DNA from: Clostridia bacterium
Lineage (GTDB): Bacteria > Bacillota_A > Clostridia > Christensenellales > Aristaeellaceae
Length of the DNA: 12,612 nt
Direction: 5' to 3'
Assembly: GCA_017398245.1 (NCBI GenBank)
Contig: JAFQGN010000067.1
Coordinates: forward strand, 1-12,612
Shown here: piece by piece, positions 1-6,390 of the stretch
Layout of the letters: each line of letters begins with the position of its first letter
Position numbering within the stretch: position 1 is the first letter of the stretch
Position numbers and translations under genes: made by a program
The notes under the pieces: generated by a model
Databases searched by the model: none
Told to the model about the DNA's origin: nothing
The model's input: the letters and a program-made list of their open reading frames with translations, nothing else

Positions 1-1
1 C

Positions 2-79
2 TGGACGGCGGACCCAGACGGCAACCGCATCGAGATCATGGAGATCAGGCCCGAATCTCCGCAGGCGCAGTGGAAGTAA
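2..79 (+). CDS. Glyoxalase/VOC-superfamily protein, C-terminal fragment
   Basis: Only the last 25 codons are present, ending in TAA at 77-79. The readable peptide WTADPDGNRIEIMEIRPESP matches the usual C-terminal end of vicinal-oxygen-chelate (glyoxalase I-like) domains. In these the DPDGNxIE motif leads into the last strand, and its glutamate is normally a metal ligand. The family includes lactoylglutathione lyases, antibiotic-binding proteins and dioxygenase-like enzymes, so the substrate cannot be told from this piece. The gene begins outside the window. The next gene starts 137 bp downstream on the same strand. Confidence 0.75.
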   Translation, partial: WTADPDGNRIEIMEIRPESPQAQWK

Positions 80-83
80 AAAC

Positions 84-98
84 AAAGCGGGCGCTTTT
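84..98 (+). terminator. Weak candidate terminator after the VOC gene
   Basis: AAAGCG (84-89) and CGCTTT (92-97) form a short inverted repeat beginning 4 bp after the stop codon, followed by TTAT. The stem is only five or six pairs, so any termination would be weak. Confidence 0.3.
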
Positions 99-157
99 AT
101 CGGCCGGGTCATGAGAAACGGCTGATTTACGCATGCATTGCGAAAATTTGCATCACA

Positions 158-185
158 CGCGGGCGGCGCGCATACGTCGCCCGCG
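158..185 (+). promoter_or_regulatory. GC-rich hairpin in the leader of the secreted-protein gene
   Basis: CGCGGGCG (158-165) pairs perfectly with CGCCCGCG (178-185). The stem can extend inward by a G-U and two further pairs around a CGCATA loop. It lies 15 bp upstream of the AAGGAGG ribosome binding site at 201-207. There is no T-run, so it is not a classical terminator. A role in mRNA stability or translation is possible but unproven. Confidence 0.35.
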
Positions 186-216
186 CATTCCGTACCCCCG
201 AAGGAGGAACACACAA

Positions 217-1560
217 ATGACGAAAAGAATTCTTGCCCTGTGCCTTTGCCTGATGCTGGCTATGTGTATGCCTGGCTTTGCGCAGATGGCCTCGCAGGGG
301 TATTCGCTGGAAGGACTGGAGCGGTATTCCTCCTTCATTGCAGACGAAGAAAGCGGCGAATGGAGCGTTTCCGACCCGCTGTATGCCGCGGTGCAGGACG
401 CCGTGGCCGCGGGCGAAGTGAAAAATGCCGCAAAGGACGGGCTGGCGGTGTATCAGCTGCGCCTGTGTGGCAACGAGAAGACCGGCACGCTGCGCCCGGA
501 GATCGAGATCCATTACATCGCCAGGAACCCCATCGGCGTGCAGGCGGTGAGCATTTTCACCGGCGGCGCGCGCTATGATTTTGCGGCCAAGGGTGTTTCC
601 GCCCAGTTTGGCGGGCAGCGCGCCGAGCAGATCGTTCTGCCGGTGGACGACATGGCCGTGCTGAAGGCGATCGCCGGGGCCGAAGAGCTGGAGCTGATCC
701 TGCACGGCGCAAGCGATATCTACCGCACCAAGCTGTCCCTTTCCGCCGAAGCGAAGAACGCCAAGGCCGCTCTGGAGCAGCTTTCGCTGCGCTGCAATGC
801 GCTGATAGGCGAACTGGAAGCCCTGAACGCGGGCAGCTATCGGCTTTGGGATCTTTCCCGCGCCGAATGGGAGGCTGCGCTGGGCTTTGCGCCCGCTTGC
901 ACGGTTTCCGAAGCGCAGGAGGCGAGCATGCTCGCCTTTGGCGATAAGGGCGATGCGGTGGAACAGCTGCAGGCATTGCTTGCGCAGGCCGGGTTCTTTG
1001 CCGGCGCGGAAGAAAAGGAGTACGGCGCTAAGACCGCAGCAGCCGTTGCGCGCGCGCAGGAATATTTCGGCCTGATCGTGACCGGCAGCGCAGACGGCGC
1101 GCTGATCGGCTGTCTGCAGGGCGAAACTGCCCCGGTGCGGGAAAAGACGGAAGCCGAAGTTGAGCTGACCGCGCTGGGCGATGCGGCGATCGGCGTGGAT
1201 CGCTGGTGGATAGCGCAAAAGGTGAACGCTTCCGCATCGAGCGCCGCGCTCATCTGCCCGGACAAGGGCAATGTGTTCGCCGTGTGCGAAGGCCGCATCG
1301 AAAACAGGGGCGGCAGCGAGATCAGCCTTGGCTGGACGATCACGGGCGAGCTGGTGGTGAACGGATCCATCCGCTATGCGTGCACGCTGCGCGCAGAGAG
1401 CGACGCGGGCGAGGGCTTTGGCAGCTCTCTTTTGCCGCTGGCCGCGAGCCGGCTGATCGTAGCGGCGGAGCTCCCGCAGGGCGTGCTGGAGAATGCGAGC
1501 TCTGCCGTACTGGTGCTCAGCGACGGCACAAACAGCATGGAATATACGCTGATCGGCTGA
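217..1560 (+). CDS. Secreted protein with a peptidoglycan-binding-like domain
   Basis: The predicted protein has 447 residues. The ATG at 217 is chosen because AAGGAGG (201-207) sits 9 bp upstream and a typical Sec signal peptide starts there: basic TKR, a hydrophobic core rich in Leu, Cys and Met (residues 5-18), and a likely cleavage site after GFA (residue 22). An in-frame upstream ATG at 133 would add an Arg-rich tail with no ribosome binding site. Residues about 25-230 are not recognised. Residues about 241-302 look like a PG_binding_1 (peptidoglycan-binding-like) helical domain: GDKGDAVEQLQALLAQAGFF, then YGAKTAAAVARAQEYFGL and VTGSADGALIG. The C-terminal part (about 310-447) is rich in beta-strand-like segments and could be another cell-surface domain. 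No catalytic domain is evident. The likely location is the cell envelope or outside the cell. The gene stands alone, ending at a strong terminator 11 bp downstream. Confidence 0.8.
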   Translation: MTKRILALCLCLMLAMCMPGFAQMASQGYSLEGLERYSSFIADEESGEWSVSDPLYAAVQDAVAAGEVKNAAKDGLAVYQLRLCGNEKTGTLRPEIEIHYIARNPIGVQAVSIFTGGARYDFAAKGVSAQFGGQRAEQIVLPVDDMAVLKAIAGAEELELILHGASDIYRTKLSLSAEAKNAKAALEQLSLRCNALIGELEALNAGSYRLWDLSRAEWEAALGFAPACTVSEAQEASMLAFGDKGDAVEQLQALLAQAGFFAGAEEKEYGAKTAAAVARAQEYFGLIVTGSADGALIGCLQGETAPVREKTEAEVELTALGDAAIGVDRWWIAQKVNASASSAALICPDKGNVFAVCEGRIENRGGSEISLGWTITGELVVNGSIRYACTLRAESDAGEGFGSSLLPLAASRLIVAAELPQGVLENASSAVLVLSDGTNSMEYTLIG

Positions 1561-1570
1561 TCAGATCCAT

Positions 1571-1608
1571 AAAAGACAGGCTCTTTCGCACGAAAGGGCC
1601 TGTCTTTA
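1571..1608 (+). terminator. Rho-independent terminator of the secreted-protein gene
   Basis: AAAGACAGGCTCTTTCG (1572-1588) is complementary to 1591-1607 over its whole length with a single T-G wobble. This gives a stem of about 16 pairs with a GCAC loop, flanked by A's before and T's after. It starts 11 bp after the stop codon. The symmetry would also allow some termination from the opposite side. Confidence 0.85.
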
Positions 1609-1826
1609 TGTGAATCACCCTGGGAGGGGCATTAGACGTGCGGAAGGGACTGATTTTTCGTTGCACGTCTGTGCAGGGGGTGTAAGTTTGGCTGAACGGT
1701 TGCGTATTTTTCATTATGTATAAAAAGCGGGCGCACCGGCAGGAACTTTGCGTTTTGTAGCGAATACTTAACGATAATATGGGGAGGTATGCCCTGCGGC
1801 ATGCGTCCTGTCAACAGGAGAGAGAC
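1609..1826 (+). promoter_or_regulatory. Leader region upstream of the nucleotidyltransferase gene
   Basis: This 218-bp gene-free stretch holds several structures. An 8-bp perfect inverted repeat AGACGTGC (1634-1641) / GCACGTCT (1663-1670) encloses a 21-nt loop. An AT-rich patch at 1700-1724 (TTGCGT, then TTATGTATAAA) is a possible but poorly spaced promoter. A second patch has TTGCGT at 1748-1753 and GATAAT at 1773-1778 with a 19-bp spacer. The segment 1741-1766 starts AGGAA and ends GCGAATA. It resembles, from memory, leader motifs seen upstream of various clostridial genes; this is unverified. The true ribosome binding site is AGGAGA at 1816-1821. No transcription start can be assigned with confidence. 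Confidence 0.35.
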
Positions 1827-2600
1827 ATGAAAGCGATCATCCTTGCCGCCGGATATGCGACGCGGCTGTATCCGCTCACGAAAAACACGCCGAAGGCGCT
1901 GCTGCCCATCGCCGGGCGGCCTATGCTGGACTGGTTTTACGATAATCTTGCGCAGACCGGCCGTTTCGACGGCGTTTACGTCGTCTCCAACCATCGCTAT
2001 TACGAACCCTTCTGCCGCTGGGCGGAAGAGGCGCGCAAAAATTGGCCGAACATCCCGCTGGAAGTGATCGACGACGGCACGAAGGATGAGACCGAGCGCC
2101 TGGGCGCAGTGGGCGATATCCGCTGCGCGATCGAAAAGGCCGGGATCGATGACGATGTAATGGTCGCCGCTTCGGATAATTTCATCACCTTCTCGCTGGA
2201 GGGCTTTTTGGCCGAATTTGAACGCACCGGGTGCGATACCCTTCTGGCATGGCATATGCCCGATTACGAAGACCGCAAGAACATGGCCATCGCCACGCTG
2301 GACGAGACGGGCAAGGTGGTGCGCCTGCACGAAAAGCCGGCCGAACCCGAAACGGACATTGCCATTTTCGCCATTTACCTGTACCGCAAGGACACTCTGC
2401 CCATGATCGGCCAGTTTTTGGACGAGGGCAACAACGGCGACAGCCCCGGAAGGTTCCCGGCATGGCTGTATACGAAAAAGGACATGCGCGTATGGTTCTA
2501 TCCGGGCGAATGCGTGGACATCGGCACGCACGCGCATCTGGAAGAGGTGCACGCGCGATTCCCGGATGAGGAATCCGTGCGCAAAGTGATGGTGGACTGA
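1827..2600 (+). CDS. Sugar-1-phosphate nucleotidyltransferase (NTP_transferase family)
   Basis: The predicted cytoplasmic protein has 257 residues. The start ATG at 1827 lies 5 bp after AGGAGA, and the conserved N-terminus MKAIILAAGYATRL begins exactly there; an in-frame ATG at 1779 would add 16 unconserved residues. The family joins a sugar 1-phosphate to an NTP, giving an NDP-sugar and pyrophosphate. Visible motifs are the nucleotide-binding GYATRLYPLT loop with R13, PKALLPIAGRPML with K23, the metal-site candidate D117 in AASDNF, HEKP after the central sheet, and VDIGT near the C-terminus. The length and the lack of an acyltransferase domain resemble short RmlA/GalU-like enzymes rather than GlmU. 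The nucleotide and sugar cannot be assigned. The gene has its own leader and is followed by a hairpin terminator, so it may be transcribed alone, although the next three genes may serve related phosphosugar metabolism. Confidence 0.85.
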   Translation: MKAIILAAGYATRLYPLTKNTPKALLPIAGRPMLDWFYDNLAQTGRFDGVYVVSNHRYYEPFCRWAEEARKNWPNIPLEVIDDGTKDETERLGAVGDIRCAIEKAGIDDDVMVAASDNFITFSLEGFLAEFERTGCDTLLAWHMPDYEDRKNMAIATLDETGKVVRLHEKPAEPETDIAIFAIYLYRKDTLPMIGQFLDEGNNGDSPGRFPAWLYTKKDMRVWFYPGECVDIGTHAHLEEVHARFPDEESVRKVMVD

Positions 2601-2613
2601 TAACGAACACATA

Positions 2614-2656
2614 CAACGGGCAGAGCGCATCTGCGTCTGCCCGTTTCCGGTTTTGG
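2614..2656 (+). terminator. Probable intrinsic terminator after the nucleotidyltransferase gene
   Basis: AACGGGCAGA (2615-2624) pairs perfectly with TCTGCCCGTT (2636-2645). Inside it CGC/GCG adds three more pairs after one bulged G. A mixed T-rich tract (TTCCGGTTTT) follows. The T-run is imperfect, so read-through into the HAD phosphatase gene is plausible; no convincing promoter is visible between the hairpin and that gene. Confidence 0.6.
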
Positions 2657-2684
2657 AACGAGCTGCTAAAGGAGGGACGCCGCT

Positions 2685-3491
2685 TTGCCGACCGCTGCGC
2701 TGATTTACGATTTTGACCACACGCTTACCCCGCGCAATATGCAGGAATTCGGCCTGATGGAAGAATTACGCTCGGACCCGGACGATTTCTGGAACGAGTG
2801 CAGGCAGTTTGCGCTGAAATACAATGCCGACGGCATCCTTTCCTATATGGCTGTCACGCTCTCTCGCGCAAAGAGGCTGGGTATCACGCTGCGGCGCGAG
2901 GACTTTGTGCGCCTGGGCGGCACGATCGACTTTTATCCCGGGGTGGAGGAATGGTTCGGCAAGACGAAAGCCTTTGCAAAGAGCGTAGGGCTGGAACTGG
3001 AGCATTACATCATCTCCTCCGGCATGACGGAGCTGATCGAAGGCAGCCGCATCGCAAAGGAATTCAAGGCGGTGTACGCCGCATCCTATTGCTATGACGA
3101 CGACGGGCAGCCCTTCTGGCCGGCGACGGCGATCAATTACACGGCGAAGACGCAGCATCTGTTCCGCATCAACAAGGGGATTCTGGAGATCACCAACGAC
3201 CGCGACCTGAACGATTACACGCCCGAGGAGAAGCGGCGCATCCCGTTCAGAAATATGATCTATATCGGCGACGGCTACACGGACGTGCCCTGCATGAAGA
3301 TGACCAAGCAAAAGGGCGGCACGGCCATCGCCGTGTATCAGCCCGAGCACGGCGACGTGGCCAGGTCTCTGCTGCGGCAGCGAAGGGCGCATTACGCGTT
3401 GGAATCGGACTACCGCGAGGGGAGCGACCTTTGGCACGTGGTGTGCGGCATTCTGGACGACATCGCTCAGCAGGAACGCGAAAAGGCCTGA
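2685..3491 (+). CDS. HAD-superfamily phosphatase
   Basis: The predicted cytoplasmic protein has 268 residues and starts at TTG (2685), 9 bp after AAAGGAGGG (2668-2676). The conserved motif follows at once, which supports this non-ATG start. HAD motif I is DFDHTLT: D9 would be the nucleophile and D11 the acid/base. Motif II is I-S-S-G (S111/S112). Motif IV is IGDGYTD, with D196 and D200 as magnesium ligands. The long helical insert between motifs I and II (about residues 20-95) resembles a phosphoserine-phosphatase-like (C1) cap. HAD phosphatases remove phosphate from small metabolites; the substrate is unknown. It is the first gene of a run in which the sugar kinase follows after 21 bp and a P-loop kinase-like gene after 13 bp more. 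Confidence 0.85.
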   Translation: MPTAALIYDFDHTLTPRNMQEFGLMEELRSDPDDFWNECRQFALKYNADGILSYMAVTLSRAKRLGITLRREDFVRLGGTIDFYPGVEEWFGKTKAFAKSVGLELEHYIISSGMTELIEGSRIAKEFKAVYAASYCYDDDGQPFWPATAINYTAKTQHLFRINKGILEITNDRDLNDYTPEEKRRIPFRNMIYIGDGYTDVPCMKMTKQKGGTAIAVYQPEHGDVARSLLRQRRAHYALESDYREGSDLWHVVCGILDDIAQQEREKA

Positions 3492-3512
3492 CAGAAGCAA
3501 AAGAGGTTGAAT

Positions 3513-4400
3513 ATGTATACTATTGGTATTGATATTGGCGGCACGGCCGTGAAAATGGGCGTGATCGGCCGCAACATAGAGCCCATCTGGAGACACGAGA
3601 TCCCCTTTGAGCCGGGCGACCCGGAGGCGATGCTGATGAAGATCGCCCAGTGTGTGCGCGAGGCGGGCGAGCGGTATCCGCTCAACCGCGTGGGCGCAGC
3701 CTGTGCAGGCTCGGTGGATCTGCGCACCGGGCAGGTATGGGGCGATAACATCGCCTTTCATGGCGTTCCCGTGCGCGATATATTGACGGAAGAGCTGGGG
3801 CTTCCCGTATGGGTGGACAACGACGCGCAGGCGGCCATGCAGGCCGAATGGACAAGCGGCGCATGCAAGGGCGCAAACCACGCGGTGTTCATTTCGCTGG
3901 GCACGGGCATCGGCGGCGCGCTGGTGCTCAACGGTCAGCCATACCGCGGGCGCGCGAACGGCGGCGCGGAGCTGGGACACATCATCGTACATGCCGGGGG
4001 CGAGGAATGCTCCTGCGGCATGCGCGGCTGCTATGAAGCCTACGCCTCTGCAACAGCGCTGGCCCGCATGGCCGGCAGGCCCGCGCGCGAGGCGATCGAC
4101 CTGGCGCGCAGCGGCGAGCGGCGCATGCGCGAGGTGTTCCGCCAGTATTGCCATGAGATCTGCCTGGGCATGATCAGCCTGCTCTCTATTTTTGAGCCGG
4201 AGGTGCTGGTCATCGGCGGCGGCATCAGCGGGGCAGGAAGATTTCTTTTGGACACGATCCATGAAGAGATGGACAAGATCAACCCGTGGGTGTTCTCTTC
4301 CGACGTGCTGATCACCCTTGCGCGCCACAAGAACGATGCGGGCATCATCGGCGCGGCGGCGCTGGCGGAATACTACATCGACGACGGCATGCAGGGCTGA
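3513..4400 (+). CDS. ROK-family sugar kinase
   Basis: The predicted protein has 295 residues. The ATG at 3513 lies 6 bp after AAGAGG (3501-3506); the in-frame TTG at 3507 abuts that site and is less likely. ROK kinases phosphorylate sugars such as glucose, fructose, N-acetylmannosamine or allose with ATP. Visible motifs are the phosphate loop DIGGTAVKMG (7-16), VDNDAQAAM with catalytic D104, LGTGIGGAL, and E153-L-G-H156. The zinc-binding signature follows, with C166-S-C168 and C173 then E175. Length and motifs fit an intact kinase, and there is no N-terminal helix-turn-helix, so it is not a ROK repressor. Glucokinase-like activity is the default guess. It probably shares a transcript with the HAD phosphatase upstream and the P-loop protein downstream. 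Confidence 0.9.
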   Translation: MYTIGIDIGGTAVKMGVIGRNIEPIWRHEIPFEPGDPEAMLMKIAQCVREAGERYPLNRVGAACAGSVDLRTGQVWGDNIAFHGVPVRDILTEELGLPVWVDNDAQAAMQAEWTSGACKGANHAVFISLGTGIGGALVLNGQPYRGRANGGAELGHIIVHAGGEECSCGMRGCYEAYASATALARMAGRPAREAIDLARSGERRMREVFRQYCHEICLGMISLLSIFEPEVLVIGGGISGAGRFLLDTIHEEMDKINPWVFSSDVLITLARHKNDAGIIGAAALAEYYIDDGMQG

Positions 4401-4413
4401 AAAGAGGCGCGTC

Positions 4414-5004
4414 ATGGCACAGGGAATTGCTTTTTGCGGGTTGAACGGTTCGGGAAAATCCACGCTCGCCTATGCGCTGGCCAAAGCGACCGGCTATTTT
4501 GAAATGGATGCGGAGGATTACTATTTTCCGGAGCAAAGGGATTCCCGGCAGCAGGCGCTGGAGGGCGCGGAAAACATCAAAACTTACCATTTGGGAGATG
4601 TTCCTTTCTCTGTTCCACGCACAAAGGACGAAGTGCAGGCGGCGATGCTGGCAGATATGCAGGCGCATCCGCAGTTTGTGCTGGCCGGGGTGACAATGCG
4701 CTGGCGCAGCGAAATTTTGGAGCGCGTCGGGCTCGTGTTTTGGGTGCAGACGCCGCCCGAGGAGCGCGTGCGCCGCATACAGATGCGCGAAGAATTCCGC
4801 TTTGGCGGCAGGGTGCTGCCCGGCGGCGATCTGTACGAACAGCAGAGCAAATTTCGCAAAATGGCGTTTGAGCGCGACATTGCCGCAGTGGAGCAGAGCC
4901 TGCAGGGACTCAAGTGCCCGGTGGTGCGCTTGGACGGCACGCTGCCGGTGGAGCAGAACCTGCAAACCATCCTTGAGCGGCTGGTTTGCATGACCGAAAA
5001 ATAA
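4414..5004 (+). CDS. Small P-loop kinase-like NTPase
   Basis: The predicted protein has 196 residues. The ATG at 4414 follows AAAGAGG (4401-4407) by 6 bp. The upstream in-frame region overlaps the ROK gene and encodes no conserved sequence. A Walker A motif GLNGSGKST lies at residues 9-17 right after the first strand, as in adenylate kinase, shikimate kinase and other small-molecule kinases. D28/D31 in EMDAEDYYF could mark the acceptor-side position after strand 2. LVFWVQTPPEERVRRIQMRE resembles the later strand and arginine-rich lid of these kinases. The size fits a P-loop kinase, but the substrate is unknown. It ends a three-gene run with a phosphatase and a sugar kinase. The stop codon's last base is the first base of the terminator hairpin. 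Confidence 0.75.
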   Translation: MAQGIAFCGLNGSGKSTLAYALAKATGYFEMDAEDYYFPEQRDSRQQALEGAENIKTYHLGDVPFSVPRTKDEVQAAMLADMQAHPQFVLAGVTMRWRSEILERVGLVFWVQTPPEERVRRIQMREEFRFGGRVLPGGDLYEQQSKFRKMAFERDIAAVEQSLQGLKCPVVRLDGTLPVEQNLQTILERLVCMTEK

Positions 5005-5045
5005 AAAGTCCCCGTCAGACGAGCGTCTGACGGGGACTTTTTGTG
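5004..5045. terminator. Strong bidirectional terminator between convergent genes
   Basis: AAAAGTCCCCGTCAGACG (5004-5021) is perfectly complementary to 5024-5041, a near-continuous 18-bp inverted repeat. On the plus strand it ends in TTTTT. On the minus strand it ends in TTTTTATTTTT, also a good U-tract. It therefore probably stops both the rightward kinase operon and leftward transcription from the radical SAM gene. Confidence 0.9.
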
Positions 5046-5056
5046 CATTTGTGAGG

Positions 5057-5188
5057 GAAACACGGGGCCTCCGCTGTGCAGACGCGGCTTTTTCGGATTT
5101 ATGGGACCGAAACACGGAGGTTTCCGCTGTGCAAGGGGAGTTTTTCCGGATTTGCGAGGCCGAAATGCGGATTTGACCGGAGTTTTTA
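5057..5188. repeat. Degenerate 52-bp tandem repeat, about 2.5 copies
   Basis: Unit A (5057-5108, 52 bp) and unit B (5109-5161, 53 bp) both start GAAACACGG, share CCGCTGTGCA, a TTTTTC/TTTTTCC tract and CGGATTT, and end GG(A)CC. A partial third unit (5162-5188) starts GAAATGCGG and runs into the radical SAM stop codon. By eye, A and B are about three-quarters identical. No coding frame fits. The repeat lies between the radical SAM gene and the bidirectional terminator, so it would be in that gene's 3' untranslated region. Confidence 0.7.
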
Positions 5189-6055
5189 TACACCGGTGCC
5201 GTCGAACAGCGGGATCTCGGTGACGCCGGAGGAATCGGTTTCCTGAAAGAAGCCGTTTTCGAAGCCAAGCGATTCGGCGGCGGAGACAGCCTGTTCATAC
5301 TCTTCCTCGGTGAGCATGCGGTCCAGCGGTGGGTATTTGAACGCATCGCCGAAGGGGGTGTACTGGGCCATCAGGCTCAGCCATGCATCCGGAAGCGCGC
5401 GGCGGATCCAGACAAGTACTCGTTTTGTCTCCTCGATCTGCCCGGGGAGAACGAGGTGGCGCACGATCATGCCCTTTTTCATGAGGCCGTCTTCGCCGAT
5501 GACAGCCGCGCCGGTCTGCCGCGCCATTTCGCGCAAGGCTTTGGAGGCGTGGGCGAAATAATCCGGCGCGCCGGAATAAAGGCCGGAGACGGCGGAGCTC
5601 ATATACTTCATATCAGGCAGATAAATATCGATAAGGCCTTCCATAAGACGTATATTTTCAGCTTTTTCATAGCCGGAGCTGTTCCAGACAACGGGGATTT
5701 CGGGGCGATAGATCTCCAAAGCGCGCATGATGGCGCTCTGAAAATGGGTCGGGTTCACCAGATCGATATTTTTCGCGCCCTGATCTTCCAGTTCGCGGAA
5801 AATATCAGCCAGACGCTGCGCGCTGATCTTTTTGCCGATACGACCGCGGGAAAGATCAAAATTCTGGCAATAGACGCATTTGAGCGAGCAGCCGGAGAAG
5901 AACACCGCGCCGGAGCCGAGCTCGCCGCCGATGATGGGCTCTTCGCCAAAATGCAGCGCGGCGCGCGCGACGACGGCTTCTTCCGGCATGGAGCAGTATC
6001 CCGTTTGCGCGGCGCGGTCGATATTACAGTTACGGGGACAAAGCGTGCAGAGCAT
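5186..6055 (-). CDS. PflX-like radical SAM protein
   Basis: The predicted protein has 289 residues. It starts at ATG (6055) with the near-consensus ribosome binding site AAAGGCGG 7 bp upstream. The radical SAM motif GCSLKCVYCQN places the [4Fe-4S] ligands at C56, C60 and C63. The spacing and surroundings fit the pyruvate-formate-lyase-activating-enzyme-like PflX group. An N-terminal set of cysteines (C3, C6, C10, C21) is also typical of this group and may bind another metal. The end, GVTEIPLFDGTGV, matches the family's usual finish, so the gene looks complete. Radical SAM enzymes cleave S-adenosylmethionine to make a 5'-deoxyadenosyl radical. The physiological target of this group is poorly known, and no glycyl-radical enzyme is encoded nearby. 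The gene is on the same strand as the ABC pair but 335 bp from it, with palindromic repeats between, so co-transcription is uncertain. Confidence 0.85.
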   Translation of the reverse strand: MLCTLCPRNCNIDRAAQTGYCSMPEEAVVARAALHFGEEPIIGGELGSGAVFFSGCSLKCVYCQNFDLSRGRIGKKISAQRLADIFRELEDQGAKNIDLVNPTHFQSAIMRALEIYRPEIPVVWNSSGYEKAENIRLMEGLIDIYLPDMKYMSSAVSGLYSGAPDYFAHASKALREMARQTGAAVIGEDGLMKKGMIVRHLVLPGQIEETKRVLVWIRRALPDAWLSLMAQYTPFGDAFKYPPLDRMLTEEEYEQAVSAAESLGFENGFFQETDSSGVTEIPLFDGTGV

Positions 6056-6078
6056 GGGAAAACCGCCTTTCTGAGAAG

Positions 6079-6140
6079 AGACGCCGGAGGGCGCTGCCCT
6101 CCGGACTCCTGCTTAAGGGGCATTGCACCTTAAGAATCCC
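6079..6140 (+). repeat. Double-hairpin palindromic element, copy 1
   Basis: CCGGAGGGC (6084-6092), loop GCT, and GCCCTCCGG (6096-6104) form a perfect 9-bp hairpin. Then come ACTCCTGC and a second hairpin, CTTAAGG (6112-6118) / CCTTAAG (6128-6134), followed by AATCCC. The same order of hairpin, CCTGC spacer, CTTAAG hairpin and AATCCC recurs at 11637-11700. It lies just upstream of the radical SAM gene. Between it and the next element, ACAAACG (6162-6168) / CGTTTGT (6176-6182) makes a further small hairpin. Confidence 0.65.
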
Positions 6141-6191
6141 ATCTTGAATTTGGCTTATACAACAAACGCGATATACGTTTGTATGGCGTAA

Positions 6192-6287
6192 TAAATCTAA
6201 AAATAGGCTTCTTTTAGGAGGGGCTTGGGGAACCCTTTTCTTCACCTGAAGAAAAGGGTTCCCCAAATCACCCCTAAAACAGATTTA
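6192..6287 (-). repeat. Long-hairpin palindromic element, copy 1
   Basis: A perfect 20-bp inverted repeat, TTGGGGAACCCTTTTCTTCA (6225-6244) / 6247-6266, is extended outward by TTTTAG/CTAAAA and TAAATCT/AGATTTA. The plus-strand flank AGGCTTCTTTTAGGAGGGG (6205-6223) is the conserved tail, which matches copy 2 at 16 of 19 positions. Read on the minus strand the order is hairpin then tail. It lies in the 335-bp gap between the ABC pair and the radical SAM gene; that gap contains three palindromic elements and no gene. Confidence 0.75.
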
Positions 6288-6313
6288 CTCGACAGAGCAA
6301 CCAAACCCAATAC

Positions 6314-6387
6314 AGGTTTCTTTTAGAGGGGGTTCGGGGGAGACCATTTCTTTTCCCAAAGAAAAGGTCTCCCCCGAAATCGTTCTC
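6314..6387 (-). repeat. Long-hairpin palindromic element, copy 2
   Basis: TTCGGGGGAGACC (6333-6345) pairs perfectly with 6366-6378. After one mismatch TTTCTTT/AAAGAAA adds seven more pairs around a TCCC loop. The tail AGGTTTCTTTTAGAGGGGG (6314-6332) precedes it on the plus strand, and GAACGAT (minus strand, 6379-6385) lies on the other side. It begins within a few bases of the ABC stop codon and could act as a 3'-end hairpin for that mRNA, but no U-run follows, so it is not a classical terminator. Confidence 0.75.
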
Positions 6388-6390
6388 TCG

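Noticed and set aside
5057..5188. CRISPR array
   Set aside because: There are only about 2.5 units, they are contiguous and differ along their whole length, so there are no invariant repeats separated by spacers and no cas genes.
127..5346. Long minus-strand open frames opposite the left-hand genes (for example 127-1218, 1632-2720, 2766-4463, 4345-5346)
   Set aside because: Each lies opposite a gene with clear family motifs or a signal peptide and a good ribosome binding site, and none has a recognisable product.
6333..6378. Intrinsic terminator for the ABC operon
   Set aside because: The hairpin is strong, but on the minus strand it is followed by a C-rich tail rather than a U-run, and it belongs to a repeat family also found upstream of the ABC genes. 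Some 3'-end role is still possible.
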